The translations under genes and the position numbers were made by a program. Below, in pieces: positions 1-8,177 of a stretch of 64,000 bases of DNA. This stretch comes from Amycolatopsis eburnea (GTDB taxonomy: Bacteria > Actinomycetota > Actinomycetes > Mycobacteriales > Pseudonocardiaceae): NCBI RefSeq assembly GCF_003937945.1, contig NZ_RSEC01000066.1, forward strand, positions 248,001 to 312,000. Reading direction: 5' to 3'. The notes under the pieces were generated by a model. The model saw only the letters and a list, made by a program, of their open reading frames with translations, ran no database searches and was not told the origin of the DNA. Position 1 is the first letter of the stretch. The number at the start of each line of letters is the position of its first letter.

Positions 1-372
1 CGACGGGCACACGGCGTTGGGGTCGTTCGCGGCGATGCCGATGACGTCCTGCTGCTGCTGGATCAGCGTGTTGATGTAGCTGACCTGCGACGACGCGCTG
101 GCGTCGTTCGGCCCGACCAGCTTGTACTCGCCCTTCAGCTCGCCCAGCGCCGCCTTGCCGCCGCTGACCTCGATGTCGCTGTAGGGGTTGTTGAGCTGCT
201 TGGGCAGGAACGCCATCTTGACGCCCTCCTGTGCCGTGGCGTTGGGGTTCGCCGCCGCGGTGGATGCATTCGCGCCGGAGCCCGCGTTGTCGTTCTTGGT
301 CGTGCCGCCGCAGGCGGCCAGGACCAGCACCAGCCCGGCCGAGATCGCACCGGTGAGGAACCGTCGGGACAT
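1..372 (-). CDS. Sugar (probably rhamnose) ABC transporter substrate-binding lipoprotein, 3' end outside window
   Basis: Periplasmic-type binding protein that would capture the sugar for the importer encoded just upstream. Only the first 124 codons are in the window. The N-terminus is a lipoprotein signal with an LAACGG lipobox at about residues 18-23, followed by a low-complexity Ala/Asn/Thr linker. The mature part starts with a KMAFLPKQLNNPY stretch and continues with QVSYINTL, both typical of the RhaS branch of the ribose-type (CUT2) binding proteins. The ATG at 370-372 follows an AAAGGTGA ribosome site and lies 5 bp after the upstream permease stop, so it is the last visible gene of a four-gene operon. 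The rhamnose assignment is inference from the sequence style; another pentose or deoxyhexose is possible. Confidence 0.8.
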   Translation of the reverse strand, partial: MSRRFLTGAISAGLVLVLAACGGTTKNDNAGSGANASTAAANPNATAQEGVKMAFLPKQLNNPYSDIEVSGGKAALGELKGEYKLVGPNDASASSQVSYINTLIQQQQDVIGIAANDPNAVCPS

Positions 373-377
373 CTTCG

Positions 378-1376
378 TCACCTTTCCGGGGTTACCGCTT
401 GCCGTCGGCGACGCACTGCCGTGCGCGCCGAAGTCACGATGTTGGGGAGCAGGGCCGACACGATGAGGAGCACGCCGGTCACGATGTTGAGGGCCTCGTT
501 GGACACGTCCTGCAGGCGCAGCGCGTTCTGCAGGGACGCCAGCAGGACCACCCCGGCGAGCACGCCGGGGAGCGTGCCCTTGCCGCCGAAGATGGACACG
601 CCGCCGAGCAGCACGGCGGCCACGACGGCGAGTTCGAGGCCGAAGCCGTTGTCGGCGCGGGCGCTGGAGTACCGCAGGGTCCACAGCACCCCGGCGAGCC
701 CGGCGACCGCGCCGCTGACGACGTACAGCCAGAACTTGAGCCGTCCGGTGCGGATGCCGGCGAACCGGGCCGCCTGTTCGCCCGCGCCCGCCGCGAACAC
801 GCCACGGCCGATCGGGGTCGCGTGCAGCACGATCCCGAAGATCAGGGCCACCACGACCAGCGGGATCAGGACGTTCGGGACCGGACCGCCGCCGATGGTG
901 CCGGTGACCCAGCTCGTGTAGGTCCGCGGGAAGTCGGCGACCGCGCCGTCGCCGAGCACCACGAACGCCAGGCCGCGGTACAGCGCCAGGGTGCCGATGG
1001 TGACGGCGAGCGAAGGCAGCTTCAGCACGGTCACGAAAAAGCCGTTGAGCGCGCCGAGGACCGCGCCGAGCACGATGCACAGCGGGATGATCGTCTCGAT
1101 CGACAGGCCCGCGTCCCACAGCGACCCCATCACCGCCGACGTCAGCCCGAGCGTGCTCGCCACCGACAGGTCGATCTCGCCGGTCACGATGATGAACGTC
1201 ATCGGCAGCGCGACCAGCGCGATCGGGAGCAGGTCGAGCAGCAGGAAGGTGAAGTTGCGGCTGGTCCCGAAGTTCTCGACGGCGCCCGAAGCGACGATCA
1301 GCACGACCACCGTCACGAGCACGACGGCGGCGTCCCAGCTGAGCAGCCGCCCGAGCGGGTTCGGTCGGTCAGACAT
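378..1376 (-). CDS. CUT2 sugar ABC transporter permease (second permease)
   Basis: Inner-membrane channel subunit of 332 residues, the usual size for ribose/rhamnose-type permeases. About nine or ten hydrophobic segments are seen, and the family signature around GEIDLSVAS (residues about 66-74) and the conserved GGVSIFGGKGT loop near residues 258-268 are present. The ATG at 1374-1376 overlaps the end of the other permease by 8 bp, so the two are translationally coupled. It is paralogous to its neighbour and probably forms a heterodimer with it, as in RhaP/RhaQ. The substrate cannot be read from the permease itself. Confidence 0.88.
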   Translation of the reverse strand: MSDRPNPLGRLLSWDAAVVLVTVVVLIVASGAVENFGTSRNFTFLLLDLLPIALVALPMTFIIVTGEIDLSVASTLGLTSAVMGSLWDAGLSIETIIPLCIVLGAVLGALNGFFVTVLKLPSLAVTIGTLALYRGLAFVVLGDGAVADFPRTYTSWVTGTIGGGPVPNVLIPLVVVALIFGIVLHATPIGRGVFAAGAGEQAARFAGIRTGRLKFWLYVVSGAVAGLAGVLWTLRYSSARADNGFGLELAVVAAVLLGGVSIFGGKGTLPGVLAGVVLLASLQNALRLQDVSNEALNIVTGVLLIVSALLPNIVTSARTAVRRRRQAVTPER

Positions 1377-2409
1377 GGGCGTCCCTCTTCTTCAGTGCCT
1401 TGGCGACCCGCACGGCGACCAATCGGTCCGCGCCGATGGCCAGCAGGATCAGCGCGCCGACGATGGCCTGCTGCCAGAACTGGTTGATGTCGAGCACGGC
1501 CAGCGCGCTGCCGATCACGGTCAGCAGGAGCGCGCCGAGGCCCGCGCCCCAGACCGAGCCGCTGCCGCCGAACACCGCCACCCCGCCGACGACGGCCGCG
1601 GCGACGACGTTCAGTTCGTAGCCGGTGCCGGCGGCCGCGTCCACGGTGCCGAAGCGGGCCGCGAACAGGACACCGGCGAGCCCGGCGAGGGCGCCGCTGA
1701 CGAGGAACGCGGCGATGGTGTTGCGGCCGACCCGGATGCCGGCCAGCCGCGCGGCCTGCGGGCTCGACCCCATCGCGTACAGCTCGCGCCCGGCCGGGTA
1801 GCTGCGCAGCACGATCCCGGCGACCACCAGCACCAGCAGCGCGATCAGGACCAGCCACGGCACGCCGAGCAGCGACGCCGTGCCGAAGTCCAAAAAGGAC
1901 GCGGGCAGCTTGTCCGCGTTGATCTGCCGGCCGCCGGCCCAGAAGTAGCTGACGCCGCGGAAGGCGTACAGCGTGCCGAGGGTGACGACCAGCGCCGGCA
2001 CCTGGCCGAACCGCACGAGCGCGCCGTTGAGCAGCCCGCACACCGCACCGACGGCGAGACCGGCCAGCACGGCGACGATCACGGGCAGGCCCGGGTTGTC
2101 CTTCATCAGCGTGCCGACGGCGAACGCCGACAGCCCGAGCACCGAGCCGACCGACAGGTCGATGTTGCGGGTGATCATCACGACCGCCTGCCCGACCGCG
2201 AGCACGGCCAGGATCGCGGTGCCCAGCAGGATGTCGCGGATGCTCTGCCCGGACAGGAACCGGGAGTTCTGCGTCGCGGTGAACGCCACCAGGACGATCA
2301 GCGCGAGCACGATGCCGGATTCGCGCGCCTTGAAGACGTTCGCGGTCCACGACCGTCCGGAGTGGACTGCCGGCTCCCTGGTCACGGGTGCCTCCTTCGT
2401 CGCGGTCAT
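1369..2409 (-). CDS. CUT2 sugar ABC transporter permease (first permease)
   Basis: Permease of 346 residues with the same architecture as the following gene: a short cytoplasmic N-terminus, then repeated hydrophobic helices, the NIDLSVGSVLGLS signature at about residues 96-108 and a GGVAVFGGSGS loop near the C-terminus. The ATG at 2407-2409 overlaps the TGA of the ATPase gene in an ATGA arrangement, so this start is favoured. With the second permease it would form the membrane pore driven by the upstream ATPase. Confidence 0.88.
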   Translation of the reverse strand: MTATKEAPVTREPAVHSGRSWTANVFKARESGIVLALIVLVAFTATQNSRFLSGQSIRDILLGTAILAVLAVGQAVVMITRNIDLSVGSVLGLSAFAVGTLMKDNPGLPVIVAVLAGLAVGAVCGLLNGALVRFGQVPALVVTLGTLYAFRGVSYFWAGGRQINADKLPASFLDFGTASLLGVPWLVLIALLVLVVAGIVLRSYPAGRELYAMGSSPQAARLAGIRVGRNTIAAFLVSGALAGLAGVLFAARFGTVDAAAGTGYELNVVAAAVVGGVAVFGGSGSVWGAGLGALLLTVIGSALAVLDINQFWQQAIVGALILLAIGADRLVAVRVAKALKKRDAHV

Positions 2410-3923
2410 GCGGCGGCTCCCTGGCCCATCGCGGCGAACATGACGGCGTCCTCGGTCGCGTCGGCGCGCGGGAGCTCGGCCACGATCCGGCCCTCCCGCA
2501 TCACGAGGACGCGATCGGCCATGCCCAGTACCTCGGGCAGCTCCGAGGACACCATGACGATCGCGACGCCCTCGGCGGCCAGCGCCGACATCAGCCGGTG
2601 CACCTCGGCCTTCGTGCCGACGTCGATGCCGCGGGTGGGTTCGTCCACGATCAGCACTTTCGGGGCCATCGCCAGCCACTTGGCGAGGACGACCTTCTGC
2701 TGGTTGCCGCCCGACAGCGTCCCGACCGGGTCGCCGAGGCGGCGGTACTTGGTGCGCAGGCGTTCGGTCCAGTGGCGGGCTTCCCGCCGCTCGCTCGCGC
2801 CGGTCAGGAAGCCGAGCTTCGAGAGCGCGCGGGATCGCGGCAGCGTCACGTTCCGCTCGATCGACAGGTCCATGATCAGGCCTTGCTGGCGGCGGTCTTC
2901 GGGCACCAGCGCCATCCCGGCGCCCATCGCGGCCCGCGACGAGTGCGGCTTGAGCTTCTTGCCGCCCACCTTCACCACACCCGCGTCGCGCTCGTCGACG
3001 CCGAAGACGGCCTGGACGACTTCGGAGCGGCCGGAGCCGACGAGCCCGGCGAACGCGACGATCTCCCCCGCCCGCACCGAGAACGAGATGTCGCGGAAGA
3101 CTCCTTCCCGGGCCAGGCCTTCGACTTCGAGGACGACCGCGCCGGGTTCGACGTCCTGCTTGGGGAACAGCGCGTCGAGGTCGCGGCCGACCATCCGCTT
3201 CACCATCTCGTCGACGGTGACGTCGTCGAGCAGGTCGGTGGAGACGTGCTTGCCGTCGCGCATGATCGTGACGCGCTGGCAGAGCTCGGTGATCTCCTCG
3301 AAGCGGTGGGAGATGAACATGATCGCCGCACCTTCCTGGCGCAGGGTCCGGGCGACGCTGAAGAGCCGCTCGACCTCGATCTGGGTCAGCGCGGCGGTCG
3401 GCTCGTCCATCACCAGCACGCGGGCGTCGGCGCTGAGCGCCTTGGCGATTTCGACGATCTGCTGGTCGGCGATGGAGAGGCCGCGCGCGGGGCGGGCCGG
3501 GTCGATCCGGACGCCGAGGCGGGCGAAGAGGCGCTCGGCCTCGGCGCGGATCGCCGCCCGGTCGATCCGGCCGAGACTCGTGCGCGGGTGGCGGCCCATC
3601 ACGATGTTCTCCGCGACGGAAAGGTCGGGGAAGAGCGTGGGTTCCTGGTAGATCACCGCGATGCCGGCGGCTTTCGCGTCGGCCGGGGAGCCGAACCCGA
3701 CCGGGCTGCCGTCCAGGAGCAAGGTGCCGTCGTCGGGCTTGTGCACCCCGGCGAGCATCTTCACGATCGTGGACTTGCCGGCACCGTTCTCCCCCACCAG
3801 CGCGTGGGCTTCGCCGGCGTGCAGGCCGAAGCTCACGCCGGCGACCGCCGCGACGGCGCCGAACGACTTCGTCACGCCGCGCACCTCCAGCAGAGGGGCT
3901 GGACCCGGGTCCTGCCGCGTCAT
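2406..3923 (-). CDS. CUT2 sugar ABC transporter ATP-binding protein (double ATPase domain)
   Basis: Energy-coupling subunit of about 505 residues with two fused nucleotide-binding domains, as in RbsA/RhaT. The first domain has the Walker A GENGAGKST near residue 38, a LSIADQQ signature and the Walker B LVMDEPT. The second domain has the degenerate P-loop region GLVGSGRSE, the LSGGNQQK signature and LIVDEPTRG. An in-frame ATG lies 27 nt further upstream, but the one at 3921-3923 is preceded by a GGAGGT site at 3928-3933 with ideal spacing, so the shorter form is called. It is the first gene of the importer operon and is divergent from the LacI gene. Confidence 0.88.
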   Translation of the reverse strand: MTRQDPGPAPLLEVRGVTKSFGAVAAVAGVSFGLHAGEAHALVGENGAGKSTIVKMLAGVHKPDDGTLLLDGSPVGFGSPADAKAAGIAVIYQEPTLFPDLSVAENIVMGRHPRTSLGRIDRAAIRAEAERLFARLGVRIDPARPARGLSIADQQIVEIAKALSADARVLVMDEPTAALTQIEVERLFSVARTLRQEGAAIMFISHRFEEITELCQRVTIMRDGKHVSTDLLDDVTVDEMVKRMVGRDLDALFPKQDVEPGAVVLEVEGLAREGVFRDISFSVRAGEIVAFAGLVGSGRSEVVQAVFGVDERDAGVVKVGGKKLKPHSSRAAMGAGMALVPEDRRQQGLIMDLSIERNVTLPRSRALSKLGFLTGASERREARHWTERLRTKYRRLGDPVGTLSGGNQQKVVLAKWLAMAPKVLIVDEPTRGIDVGTKAEVHRLMSALAAEGVAIVMVSSELPEVLGMADRVLVMREGRIVAELPRADATEDAVMFAAMGQGAAA

Positions 3924-3937
3924 CGCGACCTCCGGAT

Positions 3938-3956
3938 TGAAAGGTTTCACAAACCT
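3938..3956. promoter_or_regulatory. LacI-family operator upstream of the sugar importer
   Basis: Two overlapping inverted repeats sit directly in front of the importer ribosome site: TGAAA-GG-TTTCA (3938-3949) and AGGTTT-CAC-AAACCT (3942-3956). The first closely resembles the TGAAACGTTTCA-like operators of many actinobacterial LacI regulators. A matching half, ACGTTTCA, lies at 4053-4060, just before the LacI gene, so the repressor may control both directions. Confidence 0.55.
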
Positions 3957-3965
3957 GGCGCGGTG

Positions 3966-3995
3966 ACGCTACTATGCGACGGAAGAGCAAGTCAA
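3966..3995 (-). promoter_or_regulatory. Candidate promoter of the sugar importer operon
   Basis: Reading the minus strand, TTGACT (3995-3990) and TAGCGT (3971-3966) are separated by 18 bp. A start around 3958-3960 would place the inverted repeats at 3938-3956 at the beginning of the transcript, where a bound repressor would block initiation. This is a reading by eye; the -10 box is only a moderate match. Confidence 0.4.
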
Positions 3996-4073
3996 TGAAT
4001 CGGCCGAACCGTGGCCGAACGGCTTCGTACGCCGGCAGTTCGTGGCGATATTACGTTTCAATGAGGGGGTCCG

Positions 4074-5108
4074 ATGACGGTCCAGGAGTCCGGCGCCGAG
4101 CCGAGAGCGGCGGGCATCAAGGACGTCGCCGCGGCGGCCGGCGTCTCCCTCGGCACGGTGTCGAACGTGCTCAACCGGCCCGACCGCGTCAGCCCCGCGA
4201 CCCGCGCGAAGGTCGAGGCCGCGATGGCGGAACTCCGCTTCGTGCGCAACGAATCCGCGCGGCAGCTGCGCGCCGGGCGCAGCCGCGTGCTGGCCTACGT
4301 CATGCTCGACGGCAGCAACCCGTTCTTCACCGACGTCGCCGCCGGCATGGAGGACGCCGCCGACGCGGGCGACCTCTCGCTGTTCCTCTGCAACAGCGCG
4401 CACCAGCCCACGCGGGAGGCGGCCTACCTCGGGCGCCTGGAACAGCAGCGCGTGCAGGGCATCCTCATCACGCCGGTCGACCCGGACGCCCCGCTGCTGC
4501 ACGAAATCGCGCGGCGCGGCACGCCGGTGGTCGTCGTCGACCGCACGCCCGGCGGCACCACTCACTGCTCGGTCGCGGTGGACGACGTCTACGGCGGGGA
4601 GATCGCCGTGCGGCACCTGATCGAACAGGGTCACGAACGGATCGCGTTCATCGGCAACCACACCACGGTGGGCCAGGTCCGCGACCGGCGGCTCGGCGCG
4701 CTGCGGGCACTGAGCGCCGCGGGCCTGCCGGCGGACCGGCTGGTCGACCTGACCACGACGGCGCTGACCGTGGCCGACGGCCGCGGTGCCGGCGAACGGC
4801 TGGCGGGCCTGCCCGCGGCGATCCGCCCCACCGCCGCGTTCTGCGCCAACGACCTCGTCGCGCTCGGCCTGCTGCAGACCTGCGCGAACCTGCGCATGAG
4901 GGTCCCGGACGACCTGGCGATCGTGGGCTACGACGACATCGAGTTCGCCGCGGCGGCCGCGGTCCCGCTCACCTCCGTCCGCCAGCCCCGGCGACGGCTG
5001 GGGCGCACGGCCGCGGAGCTGCTGCTGGCCGAAGGCGAGCCGGACCACGAGCACCGGCAGGTCGTGTTCACCCCCGAACTGGTGGTGCGCGCTTCGACGT
5101 TGCGGTGA
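4074..5108 (+). CDS. LacI-family transcriptional regulator
   Basis: Cytoplasmic sugar-responsive repressor of 344 residues, the normal LacI length. The N-terminal helix-turn-helix at residues 14-60 carries the KDVAAAAGVSLGTVSNVLN motif and is followed by the hinge region around RQLRAGRS. The rest is a periplasmic-binding-protein-like sensor domain ending in the usual SVRQPRRRLGRTAAELLL segment. The ATG at 4074 has a GAGGGGG site 6 nt upstream. It is divergent from the importer operon and next to a secreted glycosidase, so it probably senses the imported sugar and controls both; operator candidates are at 3938-3956 and 4053-4060. Confidence 0.9.
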   Translation: MTVQESGAEPRAAGIKDVAAAAGVSLGTVSNVLNRPDRVSPATRAKVEAAMAELRFVRNESARQLRAGRSRVLAYVMLDGSNPFFTDVAAGMEDAADAGDLSLFLCNSAHQPTREAAYLGRLEQQRVQGILITPVDPDAPLLHEIARRGTPVVVVDRTPGGTTHCSVAVDDVYGGEIAVRHLIEQGHERIAFIGNHTTVGQVRDRRLGALRALSAAGLPADRLVDLTTTALTVADGRGAGERLAGLPAAIRPTAAFCANDLVALGLLQTCANLRMRVPDDLAIVGYDDIEFAAAAAVPLTSVRQPRRRLGRTAAELLLAEGEPDHEHRQVVFTPELVVRASTLR

Positions 5109-5175
5109 AACCCGTGCCGGCGAGCGTCCTCCTGGGACACACTGGGAGAAGTCCCGCCGGAGTACGGAGGTCGGC

Positions 5176-7518
5176 ATGCCCGGTCCGCGGCTTTCGCGGC
5201 GTGAATTCCTCGCCGCGGGCGGGGCCGCGCTGCTGGGCGCCGCCGTGGCGGGTTCGTCGGGAATCGCCGCGCCCGGCCCGGAAAGCGGGCTGCTGACCGA
5301 TTTCTGGCTGTTCGGGCGGTACGCCGACGGGTGCGCCGACGCCGGGTTCGACGAGACCGGCCTCGCCCCGGTCCGGCTCCCGCACTGCGTGGCACCGCTG
5401 TCCTGGACCGGCTGGAACCCGGCGTCGTGGCAGGACCGGTGGATCTACCGCAAGCACTTCACGGCGACCCCGGCCGAGCGGTACCGGGCGCGCTTCGACG
5501 GCGTCCTGACGAACGCGGCGGTCTACCTCAACGGCATCCTCGTGGCCACCCACGAGGGCGGCTACCTCCCGTTCGAGGCCGAGCTGCCCGGGATCGCCGA
5601 GGGCGACAACGTCCTCGCCGTCGTCGTCGACGGGCGGTGGGCGCTGGACGTCCCGCCGAACCTGCCGCGCAGCGCGGGTCCGGCGGTGCTCGACTTCTAC
5701 CAGCCCGCGGGGATCTACCGGCCCGCCGCGATCGGGACCGCGCCGCGGGTCCGCCTGACCGACGTCTTCGCGCGGCCCGACGACGTCCTCTCCCCCGGCC
5801 GGTCGCTGCACCTGACGTGCACGCTCGAGGCCGCCGTCGAGGGCCAGGTGACCGCGTCGGTGCGGCAGGCGGGCCGGGAACTCGCGAAGGTGACGGCGCC
5901 GGTGCACGGGACCACCGCGGAGTTCGACGTCCACGGGCTCGGCGACGTCCGGCTCTGGGACGTCGACGACCCCGCGTTGTGCGACGTCGTGGTGACCGTC
6001 CGGGCCGGGGCGGCGGTGCTCGACCGGCGGACGGTGCGGACCGGGTTCCGCGACGCCCGGTTCACCCCGGACGGCTTCTTCCTCAACGGCAGGCGGCTCA
6101 AGCTGTTCGGCCTCAACCGCCACCAGTGGTACCCGTTCGCGGGCGGGGCGATGCCGGACCGCGTGCAGCGCCGCGACGCGGAGATCCTGCGCCGCGAGCT
6201 GAACTGCACCATGGTCCGGTGCTCGCACTACCCGCAGTCGAGCGCGTTCCTCGACGCCTGCGACGAGCTGGGCCTGCTGGTGTGGGAGGAGATCCCGGGC
6301 TGGGGGCGCGTCGGCGACGCCGCCTGGCAGCGCCGCAACCTCCAGGACGTGGCGAGCATGGTCACCCGCGACCGCAACCACCCGAGCGTCGTCGTGTGGG
6401 GCACGCGGGTGAACGAAGCCGACGGCACGACGGCGATGTACGCCAAGACCGGGCGGCTCGCGAAGCAGCTGGACCCGTCGCGGCCGACGAGCGGCGCGCT
6501 CGCCAGCGCGACCGGTGCGCGGTACGCCGGCGCCGACGTCGAGGTACTGGCGTACAACGACTACACCGCGCGCCGGGGAGCGCCGTTCCGGCTGCGGCCA
6601 CCGCGGCCGGGCGTGCCGTACCTGGTGACGGAGACGATCGGCACGCTCGCCGGCGCCCGCGCCTACCGCCGCACCGACCCGCAGGCCACCCGGCAGCTGC
6701 AGGCGGAACTGCACGCGAAGGCCCACGACCTGGCCGCCGCCGACGACCGCTACTGCGGGGTGCTGGCGTGGTGCGCGTTCGACTACCCGTCGGGCTGGCA
6801 GCGCTCGGTGAGCGGGTTGAAGTTCGCGGGCGTGTCCGACATCTTCCGGATCCCGAAGCCCGCGGCGGCGTTCTACGCGTCCCAGTGCGCGCCGGACGTG
6901 CGGGCGGTCGTCGAGCCGGGGTTCGAGTGGGACTTCACCGCCCAGCCGTCCGGCCCCGGGCGGGACGCGACGCTCTGGTCGAACTGCGACCGGCTGGCGG
7001 TGTTCCTCGACGACCGCCCGGTGGGTGACGCGCGCAGCCGCCGGGCGGACTTCCCGCACCTGCCGCACCCGCCGTTCGCGGTGGACCTCGTGGTCCCGCG
7101 CGGGCAGCAGCCCCAGCTGCGGATCGACGGCTACGCGGGCGGGCGGCTGGTCGTCAGCAGGCGGTTCAGCGGGGACCGGAGCCGGGACGTGCTCGGCTGC
7201 GTACCCGACGACCCGACGCTGCGCGCCGACGGCGGCGACGCGACCCGGGTGGTGATCGCGGCGACCGACCGGTTCGGCACGATCCGGGCGGGGACGACCG
7301 GGGCGGTTTCGCTGGCGCTGGACGGGCCCGGCGAGCTGATCGGGGACGCGACGCTCGACTTCGGCGCGACGGGCGGCGCGGCGGCGGTGTGGGTGCGGCC
7401 GTTCGCGGGCCCGCCGGGGACGGTGGTGCTGACCGCCCGCCACGACGTGCTCGGCACCGCGACGGCGACGATCACGACGATCGCGGGTGGGGCGGCCGCT
7501 CGGTCCGGGACGTCATGA
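5176..7518 (+). CDS. Secreted glycoside hydrolase family 2 protein (Tat signal)
   Basis: Exported glycosidase of 780 residues. The N-terminus has a twin-arginine signal (SRREFLAAGG, residues about 8-17). It is followed by the GH2 sugar-binding/jelly-roll domain (about 40-170), an immunoglobulin-like domain (about 190-290), the TIM barrel (about 295-590) and C-terminal beta domains. In the barrel RVNEAD places the acid/base Glu near residue 414, and LVTETIG places a candidate nucleophile near residue 486; this spacing fits GH2. The ATG at 5176 follows GGAGG. GH2 includes beta-galactosidases, beta-mannosidases and beta-glucuronidases, and the specificity cannot be read here. Lying 67 bp after the LacI gene and next to a sugar importer, it probably releases a sugar taken up by that importer. 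Confidence 0.85.
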   Translation: MPGPRLSRREFLAAGGAALLGAAVAGSSGIAAPGPESGLLTDFWLFGRYADGCADAGFDETGLAPVRLPHCVAPLSWTGWNPASWQDRWIYRKHFTATPAERYRARFDGVLTNAAVYLNGILVATHEGGYLPFEAELPGIAEGDNVLAVVVDGRWALDVPPNLPRSAGPAVLDFYQPAGIYRPAAIGTAPRVRLTDVFARPDDVLSPGRSLHLTCTLEAAVEGQVTASVRQAGRELAKVTAPVHGTTAEFDVHGLGDVRLWDVDDPALCDVVVTVRAGAAVLDRRTVRTGFRDARFTPDGFFLNGRRLKLFGLNRHQWYPFAGGAMPDRVQRRDAEILRRELNCTMVRCSHYPQSSAFLDACDELGLLVWEEIPGWGRVGDAAWQRRNLQDVASMVTRDRNHPSVVVWGTRVNEADGTTAMYAKTGRLAKQLDPSRPTSGALASATGARYAGADVEVLAYNDYTARRGAPFRLRPPRPGVPYLVTETIGTLAGARAYRRTDPQATRQLQAELHAKAHDLAAADDRYCGVLAWCAFDYPSGWQRSVSGLKFAGVSDIFRIPKPAAAFYASQCAPDVRAVVEPGFEWDFTAQPSGPGRDATLWSNCDRLAVFLDDRPVGDARSRRADFPHLPHPPFAVDLVVPRGQQPQLRIDGYAGGRLVVSRRFSGDRSRDVLGCVPDDPTLRADGGDATRVVIAATDRFGTIRAGTTGAVSLALDGPGELIGDATLDFGATGGAAAVWVRPFAGPPGTVVLTARHDVLGTATATITTIAGGAAARSGTS

Positions 7519-7543
7519 ACGACTCGTTCATGACGTCCCGGAC
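7503..7543. terminator. 41-bp perfect palindrome over the GH2 stop codon
   Basis: A perfect inverted repeat with 20-bp arms (left arm GTCCGGGACGTCATGAACGA) around a single C at 7523. It begins inside the last codons of the GH2 gene and includes its TGA at 7516-7518. It would form a very stable hairpin and may end the transcript, although no T-run follows. Its ATGAACGA core links it to the family A repeats found 90 bp further on. Confidence 0.6.
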
Positions 7544-7633
7544 GCCAGGGGCCCGGCAAAGTCGCGCCGGCGAGCGGGTGACCGGCGGCAGAGTCGCCTG
7601 GCCGCGTGGTCTGCCCGGCGCCGCGGGAATGTC

Positions 7634-7680
7634 ATGAAAGGGTCGTTCATGTCGTCTGGCGAGGTGAACGACCCTTTCAT
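7634..7680 (-). repeat. Family A hairpin repeat, 47 bp
   Basis: A 16-bp stem (ATGAAAGGGTCGTTCA, 7634-7649) and its exact complement (7665-7680) enclose a 15-nt loop. The reverse complement of the whole unit matches the element at 58825-58871 at 45 of 47 positions, including most of the loop, so this is a dispersed repeat and not just a local terminator. It lies between the convergent GH2 and DUF488 genes. Confidence 0.75.
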
Positions 7681-7724
7681 GACATCGCGGATCGGCTGCC
7701 CCGGCGCGACTTTGCCGGGGCCCT

Positions 7725-7760
7725 GTCGCCGGACGCCATGAAAGGGTCGTTCATGACATC
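7725..7760. repeat. Partial family A repeat touching the DUF488 stop
   Basis: A half element: TCGCCGGACGCCATGAA, then the 7-nt core AGGGTCG, then TTCATGACATC. Both flanks are identical to those at 58843-58877, but the core there is CGACCCT, the exact reverse complement. The repeat runs directly into the stop codon (7759-7761) of the minus-strand DUF488 gene. Confidence 0.65.
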
Positions 7761-8121
7761 ACCCCTCCGTGAGCACCCCCGCCAGCACCGCCGCCTGGCT
7801 GATCGACGGCGATCCGCTCGCCGTCAGCAACGTCAGCGGTCCCGCCGCGGCCAGCGAGCGCAGTTTCTCCAGCGCCGCCGCCCGGTCCGGCTCGCGCAGT
7901 TCCGCGCGGTACCGCTCGGCGAACTCCGCGAACCGCTCCGGGTCGTGGCCGTACCAGGTGCGCAGGTCGTCGGAGGGCGCCAGCAGGCGGTACCAGCCGT
8001 CCAGGACCACCGCCGTGCGGGCGGTGCCGCGGGGCCACAGGCGTTCCACGAGCACGCGAGTACCGTCGGCGGGCCCGGCCGGATCGGTCAGGCGCGCCAC
8101 CCGGACGACCGTCGGCTGCAT
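7759..8121 (-). CDS. DUF488 family protein
   Basis: Small cytoplasmic protein of 120 residues of unknown biochemical role. The VLVERLWPRG segment near residue 22, the WYGHDPERFAEFAERYRAEL helix in the middle and a TLLTAS strand near the end are typical of the DUF488 family. An in-frame start 36 nt upstream exists, but the ATG at 8119-8121 begins at the conserved strand and gives the usual family length. The gene is convergent with the GH2 gene and its 3' end abuts a family A repeat. Confidence 0.8.
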   Translation of the reverse strand: MQPTVVRVARLTDPAGPADGTRVLVERLWPRGTARTAVVLDGWYRLLAPSDDLRTWYGHDPERFAEFAERYRAELREPDRAAALEKLRSLAAAGPLTLLTASGSPSISQAAVLAGVLTEG

Positions 8122-8177
8122 GCGCGCATTCTGCGGTGCGCCCGCGTGCGCCGCCACCGGAGAAGGGCGGTGACCTG

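Noticed and set aside
7634..7760. CRISPR array or insertion sequence ends at the ATGAAAGGGTCGTTCA copies
   Set aside because: Copies alternate in orientation, spacing is irregular and no transposase or cas gene is present.
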